Source: Ophiobolus disseminans
Taxonomy: Eukaryota > Ascomycota > Dothideomycetes > Pleosporales > Phaeosphaeriaceae
Direction: 5' to 3'
Assembly (NCBI GenBank): GCA_010093685.1
Contig: MU006219.1
Location: 887,531-951,530, forward strand
Length of the DNA: 64,000 nt
Positions 23,001-37,417 of this stretch are shown here, in pieces. A program made the translations under genes and the position numbers. Positions within the stretch are counted from its first letter, which is position 1, and every line of letters begins with the position of its first letter. The notes under the pieces were generated by a model, which did not search any database, was not told the origin of the DNA, and was given only the letters and a program-made list of their open reading frames with translations.

Positions 23001-23249
23001 ACGTTCAGCGAAAGCAGTCCAGAGCACCGACGCAACGTAGGTAGCAAGAAGCCCAGGCTAAGCGATGCTGCACACCAACAAGCCCGGGAGAACGAGGAGC
23101 GTGAAGAGCAGGAAGCGAAGAGTGTAGGATGGGTACCAAGGGTGTTCGCACCCGTCAAAGATCAACTCGCATTTGTTGCGAGTCACAACCTCACGTTGAG
23201 AAACTACATGGGTGGGCTACTCAAAGCCATTGCCGAAGGTGGGGGATAG
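20014..23249 (+). CDS. RSC9: RSC chromatin-remodelling subunit Rsc9, ARID protein
   Basis: Component of the RSC (SWI/SNF-class) ATP-dependent nucleosome remodeller in the nucleus. Four exons: 20014-20108, 20163-20378, 20428-20681, 20734-23249, giving 1026 residues; all introns are 49-54 bp and restore phase. An ARID DNA-binding domain spans about residues 17-110 (ERREF-like start, HIDLLRLWKRVNDEGGYDKV, AWRRIASEF, YYRNLAAYE). A long helical-repeat region follows (YTS-like GGFPGPNIYIRAL, then ~250-600). Two zinc-finger-like Cys/His patches occur near residues 710-745 (CCWHP..H) and 785-805 (CHWGGC), as in fungal Rsc9 and RFX/ARID2 relatives. A basic segment follows (KKPRLSD). The chain ends in LRNYMGGLLKAI. 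Typical length for filamentous fungi. It shares a promoter with the REC114-like gene. Confidence 0.92.
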
Positions 23250-23689
23250 GAGTTACTGGGAATGGCGTTTCTATGTTTAACACGATGAGGGATTTCTCAT
23301 TTGGGTGTAAGATGCGCAAGTCAGTTTGCGATATAGATACCTCATAGTCTGTCGCAGTATGTTCCGAAAAGGATGGGTTTCATGTAGGCCTTTACACGGG
23401 GGCATGAATAATTCTCAACTTCTAGTTCTACCGTGCTGCCAGGCGTCTTGCGAGCGTGAATTTGGCGGGGGCCTGAACTCGTTCCAAGGCTCATGTTCTG
23501 ATAATGAGGACATAAACCGGATTTCTCACCATTCCTCTAGCAAATCAAGTATCGTCACTTTGAGAGATTGGAAATACCTATCAGGTCCAAGCAATCACAC
23601 ATGCTCCGACCTCGATACGAGGTGAACAATTAGTCGACACTTTAAACTCTAATACCATGGGTGAAACGCGACATTGCTACGGTCTACTA

Positions 23690-24050
23690 GAACCTTAAAC
23701 ACAAAATCGTACTACATTCTAGACCTCCAGACTGACCAACACAACAAATCCTGCTTTTTGAAAGAAAGGACCATCGTGCCTGGATTGTGCGTATGGTTTG
23801 CTCGCTTCAACACGAAACTCTAATTAAAAAGATGGTCCGATATTATAGACCTGGTGACAGACCAGTTTTACAAATTCGGTCCTGGAAAACATGTAGCTGG
23901 ATTATGCGCATAGTTTAACACGAGAGCATACTGTGCTAGAAAGCCTGAACCATAAATCGTCCGATACTCTAGACCTTGTGAATAGCCAGCGCTATAGATC
24001 CGGTTTTCGGAAAATGGTTAGAATTATAGTTGGATGCTGCGTAGCTTTTC
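23690..24050. repeat. degenerate ~125-bp tandem repeat, three copies
   Basis: Three copies start at about 23707, 23833 and 23957 (spacing 126 and 124). Each carries TCGT/TGGTCCGATA-type sequence, then TCTAGACCT (TATAGACCT in copy 2), then a GA(C)CAG block, AAATCC-GG, GAAA, and a GGATTRTGCGYATRGTTT-like end. An AACC-TAAA element precedes copies 1 and 3. Identity is moderate, so copies are old. Found by eye; exact borders are uncertain. Confidence 0.6.
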
Positions 24051-24643
24051 GTCACTTCACCACATACTTACATTTCCCACCGTTTCACAACCAGAGATAC
24101 CACGCCACAAGCATGGATGACCCAGCGACGCTTCGATCATCTGGTTTTCGGCCCCCGTGATCACCGTTGGGCTCCGCTCCGCATGGACATGGCCCAGCGA
24201 GAATGTCGGCCGGTTCGTGCCGTTTGTCGGCCCTTGTGCGGATCAATGAGCTGTTATTAGCGGTAGTTGATGCTGTTGGAAGATAACTCAAATCATGGCA
24301 TGACGTGGGCAGGGATAGGGACGTCCTGGTGGTGGGGTTTTCCTGCGTAGACCAGTTCCCCGCGCGTGGGTTGTGGGGGCTACACAGCCTGTGTACGTCG
24401 GCTTTGGGGCTTGGTAGGTTGATAGTTTCGTCCAGGTTGGTCTTTTGATGGAATTTTAGTTTGGTGCTGACGACTTCACGTTACGCGTTTGTGGGTGGGT
24501 GCATTTCCAGGTTGGATGTGTGGAACGCGGAAAGGAGCGTATATGAGGTTATTCGCTGCTGGTGATGCCACAGCAGCATCTCTGGTACTGTAGCAAATTG
24601 GTGAAATTACTCCAGCCCCGAGATGTTCATTTAGAAGCGGCAC

Positions 24644-24685
24644 ATGTTCGTCCAGCAGCGGAGCGTATCTCAGTCGGACGAACAT
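24644..24685. repeat. 10-bp inverted repeat
   Basis: ATGTTCGTCC at 24644-24653 is the perfect reverse complement of GGACGAACAT at 24676-24685, with a 22-bp spacer. It lies in the gene-free region and could be a protein-binding site, a foldback remnant or chance. Confidence 0.5.
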
Positions 24686-27600
24686 ACCTCGATGCGGGGC
24701 GAACACAATACCTACGCCGTATATCCCGCAAGGCTGACCATGCATGGCGTAAGAAGATATTCCGCGTTCAACCCTTATTTTCGGAGGCAAAAGACGCCTG
24801 TGGGATTTTTTTCTTACACTCCGGCCTTCCGTTGTAGAAACTGTGTAGTCTGTCTTTTCGGTCCGTGACGGGCTGTTGACTCGGTCTCGAACAGTTGAAC
24901 ACAGCTCGTGCCAAAGTAAGTACCGAAACTTTGTTGTGACAAGTATGCGTCGAGGCCGGGGAAGTGCGGAATGACATGTCAACGGCCGAAAGAAGGGCCG
25001 GAGGGCATACCGGCATGTCATCAAGACTGGCGCGTGAGAGCAGGTTGACATATTTCCCCTCCTGAAGATGGAATATTCATCCTACTATTTGAGTTTTAAG
25101 CCTTGTTCCGAGGTTGCGATCAAATGTTGCCACTGAACTGCGGTAGGTAGATGGTTAAACTCCGAGTACGGTGCGCAGCTGCAGCCAAGATATGCACGTC
25201 ATAGCTGTAGGTTTGACCTGCGTTTCGACCGGCGCGGGTAGCGTGCTCCTCAAAATGGTGGATGAACGTAGGGAAGTTGATAGGACACGGAGGTGTCTCC
25301 GCGACGCTCCAGGTCGATGCCCGAGGAAAGCGCCAATTCCTTTCTTGAGCCCTTTCATTTAGTGCCATTCAAAATGCGACTGAACATAGCATGGTTTGGC
25401 GATGTTTTTGTCGGATCGTGTTGAGAAAGGCGTCGGCTTTTCAACAACATGCCATATGTGGAAGTCTTTCCCTGTCTTGTCGGGTAACGCCTGGTGATGA
25501 CATAGACGTCTATGAACGTGTAACTAACCACAAGGTGCTGCCGTCTTGTGTGGGCAGGTGGGTGGTAAGGTTTGGCTCACCCTGCCTAGTGGGAAGAATG
25601 CCCACAGCCCCAAGACTTGCGACACCGAGGTTCTTGGAAAAACAAAGATATGCCAATCTTTCTCCCATTGGTCGGGTGTGCTGCATGGCATCACGATGTA
25701 GTCGGCCCGATTACTCTCAGCCAGGTCGGAAAAAAGCCGGGCAGCCATCGGATTGTTCTTTCCTGACAGCTTCGGCCCGAGCCGGTGAGCCACCATGTCG
25801 GATCCTCAGGCATCTTCGCATGAAACAAGAAGGCTTTTTCAAATGGGTGTAATTCGCGTGTAGTAATGTTAGGGTAGCTTGCGCAGCGCCGTCAGACGCG
25901 GTGCGTTATGCTAGGACAAGCGAACAGCCGGTGACACGGAAGTACCGATGCAGGTGATTAAATGCCGACACACTGCAGGAGCGGAGCAACTTCAATTGTA
26001 TACTTCTTTAGATTTTGAATGGGATTTCTTTGGCCACTACTTGCAAATATGCTCCAGGCCTGTTTCATCATAAGTGTGCAATCCATGAGATACGTGGTGA
26101 TAGGTGTTTCACAGACCTGCGGGGAATCGGGTGGACATGTGATCTGCCATATCCCAGATTATACCATGCTAGGTACGATTGTGTTGATCCTGCAGAGCTT
26201 TGATGGACCGGTACACCATTACGACACCGAGCTATCGATAGGAACTTGCGCAGTTTGGGTTGTTCCACTGTAAGCGAGCAGATGCACATGACCGCACCGC
26301 AATGCAGCCAAGGGGCATATTGCTCAATGATAAGGCCGTGTCGAGTCGCAAAGCATGCACCCAATCCAAAAATGCTAAGCATTATAGAAAGGCAGGACCG
26401 GACCTTTATCCACGCGACCATGGCTTGATCATGGCTTGTTCCTTGCATGAAGCCACCTGCACACGACTTGGGCTGGTTGCATTAGCACCCTGCACGCTTG
26501 TCAACCCAATCGCCAACGTTCCTCTTTGCTCCACAGGCACCTAGATGCGCATCCCCGGACGCCAGCCCAACTCAAAATTGAGCTTCTTGCACCGCGGGGA
26601 GACGGCACGTCTGACTTAAAACAGAGCGGAGGGCTGCGGATGGCCGTCTTGCCATGACGGAGCCATGGCACCGATTCACGTCGACAGAAATGCACTCGAA
26701 TATGACCTATCACATTTACCCGCAGAGAACTCCTAAAGCTGGTCGTGGGAACAGGGCTGCCTGACCTTAGCAGCTGCCCCATTGCTGATTGGATTTATGA
26801 GGGCACACCTCTGATAAATACTCGTACGATGGAGAAGGTGGGATTGGACGCAAGGATTGAACTATCGGGAAAGCCGACAACCACTCTTTCCAAGCTATGT
26901 AATAACAGCAATTTCAGTATCCTGCTTATGGTCTGCAGCTGATGATGATATCGATTCAAGACCAAGCAAGATCTCCAGAACGCAGCGTCAGCCCGCCTGT
27001 CGGCAGTCCTCGGTACCAGTACTCGCCCTGAAAAACCGTTGATGTTCGCGAGTCAGTTTACGCCGCCTTCAGTCCCGGCGGTCATCCTTCAGTGGGCCTC
27101 GAGACGTTTCGTGCATCTTTGGAAAACGTTCCACTAGCATCTTAGGCTGCGGCCTCAAGCTTCCTTCTGGACTACACCGCATATTGTAGACCCATACTGC
27201 GTTCTCGAGAGGGTAATGAGTTGTGTTGGGGTGGATACACATGGAACACCACGTGGAAGCCACGTACAATTTGCTGGTGGGTACGAGGACGTAACAATAA
27301 TAGATTCAGAGTCGTAGCCCCACCGTGTGCAATTGCGTATGTCCCTTCACGACTTGCGTATCCAGATTCAAATTTTGCTCCCGAGCTACGGCGCTGCAGC
27401 GCATCATCTATAGCATTAAACCCAAGCGACACAGCACTTCACCGCCACCTCTGACTCTTGCCATGCGTTAAGACTTCAGCACCTTGTTAAGAGAGGGGCA
27501 TCTGACTGTCGTATTCTTCATCGCTTCACAAGCGACCTGGTAGTTGACCCGTAGACCATTAGCCAAGCAAGGAAAGTGCCGCTGCATGGCCCAGCGGATA

Positions 27601-30600
27601 AGTACCGACATCGTGATACTCATGGGTAAAAATGGGCAACCAAGAAGTCCATGCTTCTCTTGATACATTTTTTGTCATTGGCCAGAATCGCTCCATTTTC
27701 GCGCCTGTTATGATCCCTGGTTTAGAAGCTTGGATTCTCTCTGACCCGCAACTGTCAAGCACCACGCCCTTTGAGGACTGCTGATGTGCATAAACTAAGT
27801 TGATACCTTGCATCACTCCTGGGTACTCACGTCCGCACGTAAGGCCGTGGTTCGAGAAGCATGTGTTTCGCAACCGAAACGGGGGTATAGCACCGGCTCT
27901 TATGGGGGCACGTATTACTTTGTGTCCTGCACGCTCATGTCCTTCGACGAACGTAGGCGATGGTGCGAAGAATGCAGTCGGAGTCTCGTCCACGTGCGTG
28001 CTCGATTCTACTTACTTCTGACAGAGTGGATCTAAAGATTGGGTTGCAGTCAAGACGGGCCCAGCTGATATGCGGTAATCTTCCGCGCCATTGAGGATTC
28101 GTGCCAATCACGTCAGTGGCAGACTCTTAAAATATTGTACGTGCGTGATGGCCACCGGAGACAACGCCGACGGGTAAGCACCTGCAGTGAGATCGTGTGT
28201 CCCATTTCTCTTGTGTAACCTGACGGCGACAAGAGACTCGCAGCTCAACTGTCGCACGATGATTGTCTTGGGACAGGTGTGGCTCGCTCATGTCTCGATG
28301 TCCGCATTGCAACGGAGCCTATTCTTATTTCCGTGTCGTATTAGTATGGTGGCGAGAGATGCTTCACCAACCCTTTGCCCAATTGACACGACGGCAAGAC
28401 ATTCGAGTTTCAACCTCGGTCCATCGCAATCTCGGCTTAATCCGTAGTGGTGTAGTCAAGACGGGATCTCGAACGATGTAATCAAAAGTATAATCTTGGT
28501 GATACATTCGACTACTGTGGTACATGATATGGTGCCGTGAAATTTTGTCAAATGGGTATTGTGCAGGTCCCCGCCGTGCCGTATGCGCCTTGCTAGAAGT
28601 ACAACCGGAATATAAATGAATGCGCCGAGGTCGATGCTGCCAGCTATCGGTATAACGCTTTGCTTCTCGATCCTTTACAGTCGCCTTGAGATGAGGTCAG
28701 AATAATGCCATGAAGATGATAGTGGGTGTGGTAGACAAACTGCAGTTTTCGTCGAGTCGATATTCTCTGGCGGAGGGTTAGTACGATTTGTTCGTCATGA
28801 TCTTGATCCACTTACACAGCAACCACGTTTGCTGGACATCTCTTGTGTGTCTCTTGGTATTTCGTACACCAGGCTCGAACCACATAACGAGAGTGAGTGC
28901 ATTTGTACTGGACTTGTGTATAGTCGCACATTGTGTGGGATGGGATAGATAGAGAAAGATTAACTTCGAGAGTTTAGAATGTAGAGACTGAAGTGGGGCT
29001 AAGTAAGAATAACTAGTGGTGGTGATTTTTTGGAGAATGTCCCGGTTGTCGTCATGAAGTAGCGGAACGGATCACGCCTAGATATAAGACGTGCAGAACC
29101 ACAAGCAGCAGCGGAGACGTCAGTGCGGTAAGGTACCCGTAGAGCAATGCAGAGCTAGACCTTGTTAATGCGACCCAGTCGGTTGACATGCATTATAGCA
29201 ATAGCCATGATTTGCTCTACCAGCGGAGCTGGGTCTCTGACGGTGGTCGAGCATTTGGCCTCAAGTGGAGGCTTGTTTGAAGTGGTGCCGCTTTCGGCAA
29301 CGTGCGGGCGACTCAGTCTTCCCGGACAAAGTTACAGGGTGTCGTCGCTAAGGAGGTTGTGCGTGTAAAGAATTAGACTCGCGCGCAGCTCGAAAGTGAC
29401 GAAGCAAGTTGCGTTGCTGGCTTGTGAGTGGTGCACGGGGTGGTAATGGCTTGAAGGTAGCTAGTTCGCCTCGTGTGCTAGTGTGCACTAAAATTAAAGC
29501 TACCATGAGCTCCACAAGGCAAAGTTGATCTACGACCACGGGTCCACGTTCATGCTGCAAAAGAGACGCGTGGGGTTGCTGCGCCGTTGGAGAAGGTGCC
29601 TCGACCGTGGGTGAGGCTGCGCGCGACCAAGCTTCGATTGCTGGGGTGACCCCTTCCCTCTCACGGTGCAGGTCGCACCCTCGTCCATACCAGGGGCATT
29701 GATTCGAGAATTATCGACCGAGCCACTCAGCGCGTGTTCAATCCCCCTCTTAAGGTCGCTCTTCGGCGAGATTTGACTCTCTCGTCTCACCGATGTTTGT
29801 TTCGAGCGGGTGAGAACGCGATTCCCCGAAAATTGCAACTATGCACGCGTAAGTAACTACCCGTTGCGCAATCACGGACACTGTTCCGCTATTTGCTACG
29901 AACGGCTGCACGACATGGCTTCCGCACTGTGGCTGCCGGTTGGTGGTAGTACAACTGCCAGCATCGGTGAGTGGATAGATGATGTCTTGAACTGTTTTAT
30001 GACAATTAGTCTATTATACCTCATGCACCCTTTTCGCTAGGTGAAATATCAGCAACGATTCTCGAGTTTTGCATCTTTATTCTGTGGGAACCTTGGAACG
30101 TTGAATGACGCCGCGAATTCTGTCCTCGCCGGACATTGATGTCGTCACGGTCCGGACCAGGGGTTCATCATATAGGTATGTTGATGGCTCAAGGCCGCTA
30201 ATGTTTTGAACTTGACATACTCGACCAGTCTGCATTGATGGGTAATATGCTGCCCCGTGGGGGTCATTGCCGAGTGATGGAACCCGCAGATGTACATGAG
30301 CTACATCATCTTTCCACAGCTAGCGAGGCAGAGTATGGTCGTCTTAATCATCCGCGTCTGGGGTCCCGCTCTGAGGATACCTAGTCATAGCAATCTTAGA
30401 ATTGTCCAAGAGGTTGGCTCTCCATGATACTACATGGTTCAGATCGGTTGAGCGTGGAACGACGACGTACGTGAGGCCTTTAGCACCTCTGACTAGCCGG
30501 TGATAACATGCATGCACATATATTTGAACCAGGCTCTCGGTAGTGGACGGCGCAGATGATCCTGCGCTCGGAGTCCAGAGCATGCGGAAGTGCCGAAGGC

Positions 30601-31836
30601 ACTCAATTAATGGCAGGTAGATGCAGGTCGATGTGGGCTATTTGACGCATGGCCACCCGTGGGCCTGGTCTTGTACGTTTGGTCCTTGCATGTACATAGT
30701 TGTTGTGTGAGTGGCTTTCGCGTAACAGGGTAGTATTAGCATCGTGTGAGATTGCCGCGGACGAGAGCGCCTTTACATCGATGGGCCTGTTTGATTCGCT
30801 ACTGCGACGCTAGATATATCATCGAGAGCGTATAGCAGGCATTGCGACCGTTTGAGCCATGTGCATGGCGCCATCAACACTAGGGTCTTTCGTAAATAGT
30901 CACTTGTCACCTTTTCTTCAGATCATAGTCCACATTCTGCCTCCCAATACAAACGCAGTACACCGCAAGATGCTAAATCAACAATACTTACCTTGCTCTA
31001 GTGAAGGTGTGCATGAGTAGTTTCCTCCATATCAGTATTCGAGCTCACCTTTACTGAGCCTTCCGGCCTCGTGGAAGGGCGGTATGTAGCCGGTCATCCA
31101 ATGGTGGCTCCATACCACACACCACTTCACATCATGTTGAGGCCCCGAAAATCGTCAGACGTTACACTTACCTGTCAGAAAAGAACAAGGATTTCGCCTT
31201 GGTAACCTAGATCGTATATACTTCATTCCCATCGCACTGATTCATCAGCCAGGGGACTGCTAAAGGCCCACGCGTTCTTGCGCTTCTTGTCACTTGCAAA
31301 CCGGAATGACTGCTGAGCACCGGACGATTCGCAAGTCAGGCTGACTCTAACCTCAAGCTTTGCACGTCCCGGGTGGGTCGATGTTCTTAAAAGAATGGGG
31401 TTGCAGTCGAGCGTTCGCCGAGCAACTTGTCATATTCAGGCTGAAGATAATAACATGGATCTCAGCTACCGCTATCGAGGGTTAGGATGCCTACGTACCG
31501 GAACTCCTTACCTAAGACATATCAGCTTGCCCCGCGACCTGATAATGATGTTCTGAAGTCCTCCAGGCCGCGTGGGTAAAGGTGTGTCTTCATGCATCTG
31601 ATCGTAGTCAGCATACACATAGACAGCTACACAGCAGCTAGGCAATGTGCGGAGCCGTTCGGTAAGGAAGGATGTAAGCTGCATTCGGGCCGTCGAACTC
31701 GTTGGGATGTTCCACCGTCAATCCACTGAGATGGAGTGCCGTTGTCCGGGTACATTGCATTCGGCTCTTCCACCAAGCTGGGAAGATAAACGCCGGTGGC
31801 CATTTGCGGACTTATATGCCTTCATTATACCTATAA

Positions 31837-34762
<2,926 letters not shown>

Positions 34763-36129
34763 ATGTCACAAGCAGAAAACATCCCACAACCCGAGAATGG
34801 CTTCTATGTGCTTGTCACCGGTGCAAATAGGTATGTGCGCTTTGGTAACGTGTAGGAGCTTGCAATTGACCCGAGGGTAGTGGCCTAGGGCTGGGGATTG
34901 GGACTCGTTTAATCGACGAATTCCTCCAGACGCGCCCCCAAACCGAATCTCTCGTCCTCATCATCACCACGCGCGATCAACGCAAAGGCGACGCGACGAT
35001 CGCGAGACTGCAAGAACACTTACGCAAAGTGTGCAAGAACCATGAGCGAACGTTGCCTGGCATCTCGAGGGTGCTGCAACAACGCGTCCACTTCCGGCAG
35101 GAGCGGCTAGACTTGCTGAGTCTGCTGTCCGTACAACGACTCTCGAAGCGCTTACGAGACACGACACCCAAACTCGATGTCGTCATTTGCAATGCGGGCA
35201 TTGGGGGATGGACAGGCATCAACTGGCCGCTCGCCATCTGGTCTATCGTCACAACGTGGAGGAAGGCGCTGAGCTATCCGACATTCAAGATCTCGGGGAT
35301 TGGGTGGGTTGCGAAGCCGCAGATAGCAGCGGACAAGGAGGTCGAGGAGCCTGCGCTCGGAGAGGTCTTCTGCGCCAACAACTTCGGGCATTATCTCCTG
35401 GGACACTATGTTGCGCCGCTGTTGGCGAGGCACCCACCGAGCGAAGACACAAGGGGCAGAATCATCTGGATCAGCAGTCTCGAAGCGTACGACTTCACAT
35501 TCGACATCGAAGACATGCAGGGCATCGGGTCGCGAGTACCGTACGAATCGTCCAAGCGCCTGACAGACATCATGGCTATCACCTCCGCCCTGCCCACCAC
35601 TTCAAAAGCGGTAGACCAGTATCTTGAGGCATCGGGACCCTCAGAGAAGACCACGAAGCCACGCATCTACGTCTCCCATCCCGGAATCTGCGGCACATCA
35701 ATTGTCCCGCTCCCTTTGATCCTCGAGTACCTCATGTTCGCTGCTTTCTACCTCGCGCGCTGGCTCGGTAGCCAATGGCACTGTGTCACTGTCGAGAAGG
35801 GCGCAGTGGCAATGGTATGGCTGGCGCTCGCAAAACAAAGCACATTGGATAGCATGGAGCGCAAGGAAGGTGTGGGCAAGTGGGGAAGCGCGACAGATTT
35901 CTGGGGTCAAGAGCGTGTGGAACGCTCAGAAGTCGCTGGCTGGGGGTGGGGAGGAAAGGTGGGAGAGCACAAGAGAAAAGGCCGGGATCCATACGCGCAA
36001 GACCTTACGAAGGAGAGCCAGGACAAGTTTGTTGAATCTGGAAAGAAATGCTGGGAGGACATGGAACAGCTGCGGCTCGAGTGGGAGCACCGGCTTCGAC
36101 AAGCTGGAGTTAGTATTGAGATGCACTGA
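34763..36129 (+). CDS. ERG27: 3-ketosteroid reductase, sterol C-4 demethylation
   Basis: NADPH-dependent short-chain dehydrogenase that reduces the 3-keto group during C-4 demethylation in ergosterol synthesis, at the ER or lipid droplets with Erg25 and Erg26. Two exons, 34763-34830 and 34881-36129, give 438 residues. The 50-bp intron (GTATGT..GGGTAG) falls inside the Rossmann signature, which reads VTGANSGLGLG after splicing. Other SDR features: TTRDQRKGDATIARLQEHL typical of Erg27, ICNAGIGGW (NAG motif), ANNFGHYLLGHY, an active-site Ser in WISSLEA, and YESSK with Tyr244 and Lys248. A hydrophobic stretch (LILEYLMFAAFYLARWLG) after the catalytic domain fits a membrane contact. Slightly longer than yeast Erg27, as usual in filamentous fungi. 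The short 22-residue first exon is easily missed. Confidence 0.92.
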
Positions 36130-37417
36130 GCAGGCATCGATGCTGGAGTGTTCACCTCGTATTCTCCAAGTAGAAGACAGTAGAGGAGCTTGTTAAGGGC
36201 GTGAGGCCATTTCACCACAGTAATCATCAGCACGTAATACAGTACCTTAATTGTCTCTATTCACGAACAACGAATTGTCACCGAGTTCTCGTAAGCTATG
36301 CAGGGCATCACTAGCTACCCAGATATCAAGAGCCGTCAATTCCCCTGCGTGCGACAGGACGCTACAAGAGGCAGCTCCACTTCGCTCTCGCTCGCGTCAG
36401 GAACGCGCCGCGTGGAGATAATTCCTTCGGGTCGAAAACCATCCCTTCAGCCACCCCATGCATCAACGACCCCTCACAAAGGCGCAAAAGTAGTTGTGAC
36501 AATGTGACAGAAGGAAGCCCCTCGCGCACCTCGTCTCATCTCTTTCGTGACGGTTTTCGTGATGGACATGGATGCGTCTGCAGCCCGACCGGGGCGTCAG
36601 CGCCGATCGTTGGGAAAAGCACGAATTCGACCAATCGGAGTGCAAGGTGTTCGTGAACCGTTGCGTCGGGCCACAGATCCGTTGTGCCCCTTCCTCGCTA
36701 CTGCTGCAAGGGTCTAGATGGGGGAAGGTGCGCCCCAGGTAGATGTGAACGAGCTGCTGCCCGACCACTTCTTTCATCCCTTACTATCCTCCCAGTCCTC
36801 GTTCTGCGATCGCGGTCTTCCTTTGGTTTTTGCGCATTCTTCGAACCGTGGTTGCTGTGACCGATGCAGGTAGCGCATACCGCATTGCTCTAGTGACGCG
36901 GAATTGCCGTGCATACACCGCTGTTTATTCTTCACCAACTTCACCTCACTTCACCGCCGGCAACATCGTGACATGTGAAGTGAGAGACGGCGGCGACAAG
37001 CTTCATACCCTCGACACAAGAAATGGAACCCAAGAACGATCCGCTCTCGAGTGATTTCCCTCCCGTTTTCGCACGCGACACTGCGTTTCCCTTGTCCTCT
37101 CAACTACAACGATTGCGACAAACTTCAACCTGAAGTCAGACACGACTCTCACCGCGTTCCGATCCGACGCCTTCTATTCTTCCTGCTCAGTTGCGCGACA
37201 AAGCGCTTAACCACTGTGCGACCAAGTACATGGTGGAAGCGAGACCCTGGGACCACTACATTGACGCCAGCCTTTGACCCTTCTCGAGGACAAAGAGACG
37301 GTAAATGGCAGGATAAAGAACAACCGCTTCTTTATCCATAAGCTCACCAGGCACCAAGCACCGCCCTATCCTTCTATCGTTACACTGGACAGCATATACT
37401 TTTCTACCACCGAAGAA
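36130..37417. other. 1.3 kb intergenic, leader of coiled-coil gene
   Basis: No gene is supported. The last ~400 bases are C/T- and A-rich with no in-frame stop between 37274 and the ATG at 37418, so the exact start is open. A CCAAT pentamer occurs near 36640. Confidence 0.45.

Larger units (their letters stand above)
23250..31836. other. 8.6 kb gene-free region
   Basis: No recognisable protein, RNA gene or transposase/reverse-transcriptase motif is seen on either strand. Short open frames occur (for example 25391-25852 plus, 27559-27993 minus), but they lack family motifs, splice structure and coding-like third positions. A degenerate tandem repeat of ~125 bp lies at 23690-24050 and a 10-bp inverted repeat at 24644-24685. 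The base composition is roughly balanced, so it does not look like strongly RIP-mutated DNA. Very old transposon remains, or a non-coding transcript, cannot be excluded. Confidence 0.65.

Noticed and set aside
25391..25852. 153-codon open frame on the plus strand
   Set aside because: Cys/Arg-rich, no motif, no splice or leader signals; a longer-than-usual chance frame in the gene-free block.
27559..27993. 144-codon open frame on the minus strand
   Set aside because: Composition is somewhat protein-like, but there is no family, no neighbour exon and no coding-like third-position bias.
28860..28900. CTCGAACC sequence suggesting a tRNA T-arm
   Set aside because: No acceptor or anticodon stem could be paired around it.
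23250..31836. Transposable element in the gene-free block
   Set aside because: No YADD/YVDD, DDE or integrase-like motif in any frame, no long terminal repeats seen, and no strong AT bias.
34831..34888. Alternative ERG27 acceptor at GGCCTAG (34888)
   Set aside because: It puts the Rossmann motif out of frame; the acceptor at 34880 gives TGANSGLG.
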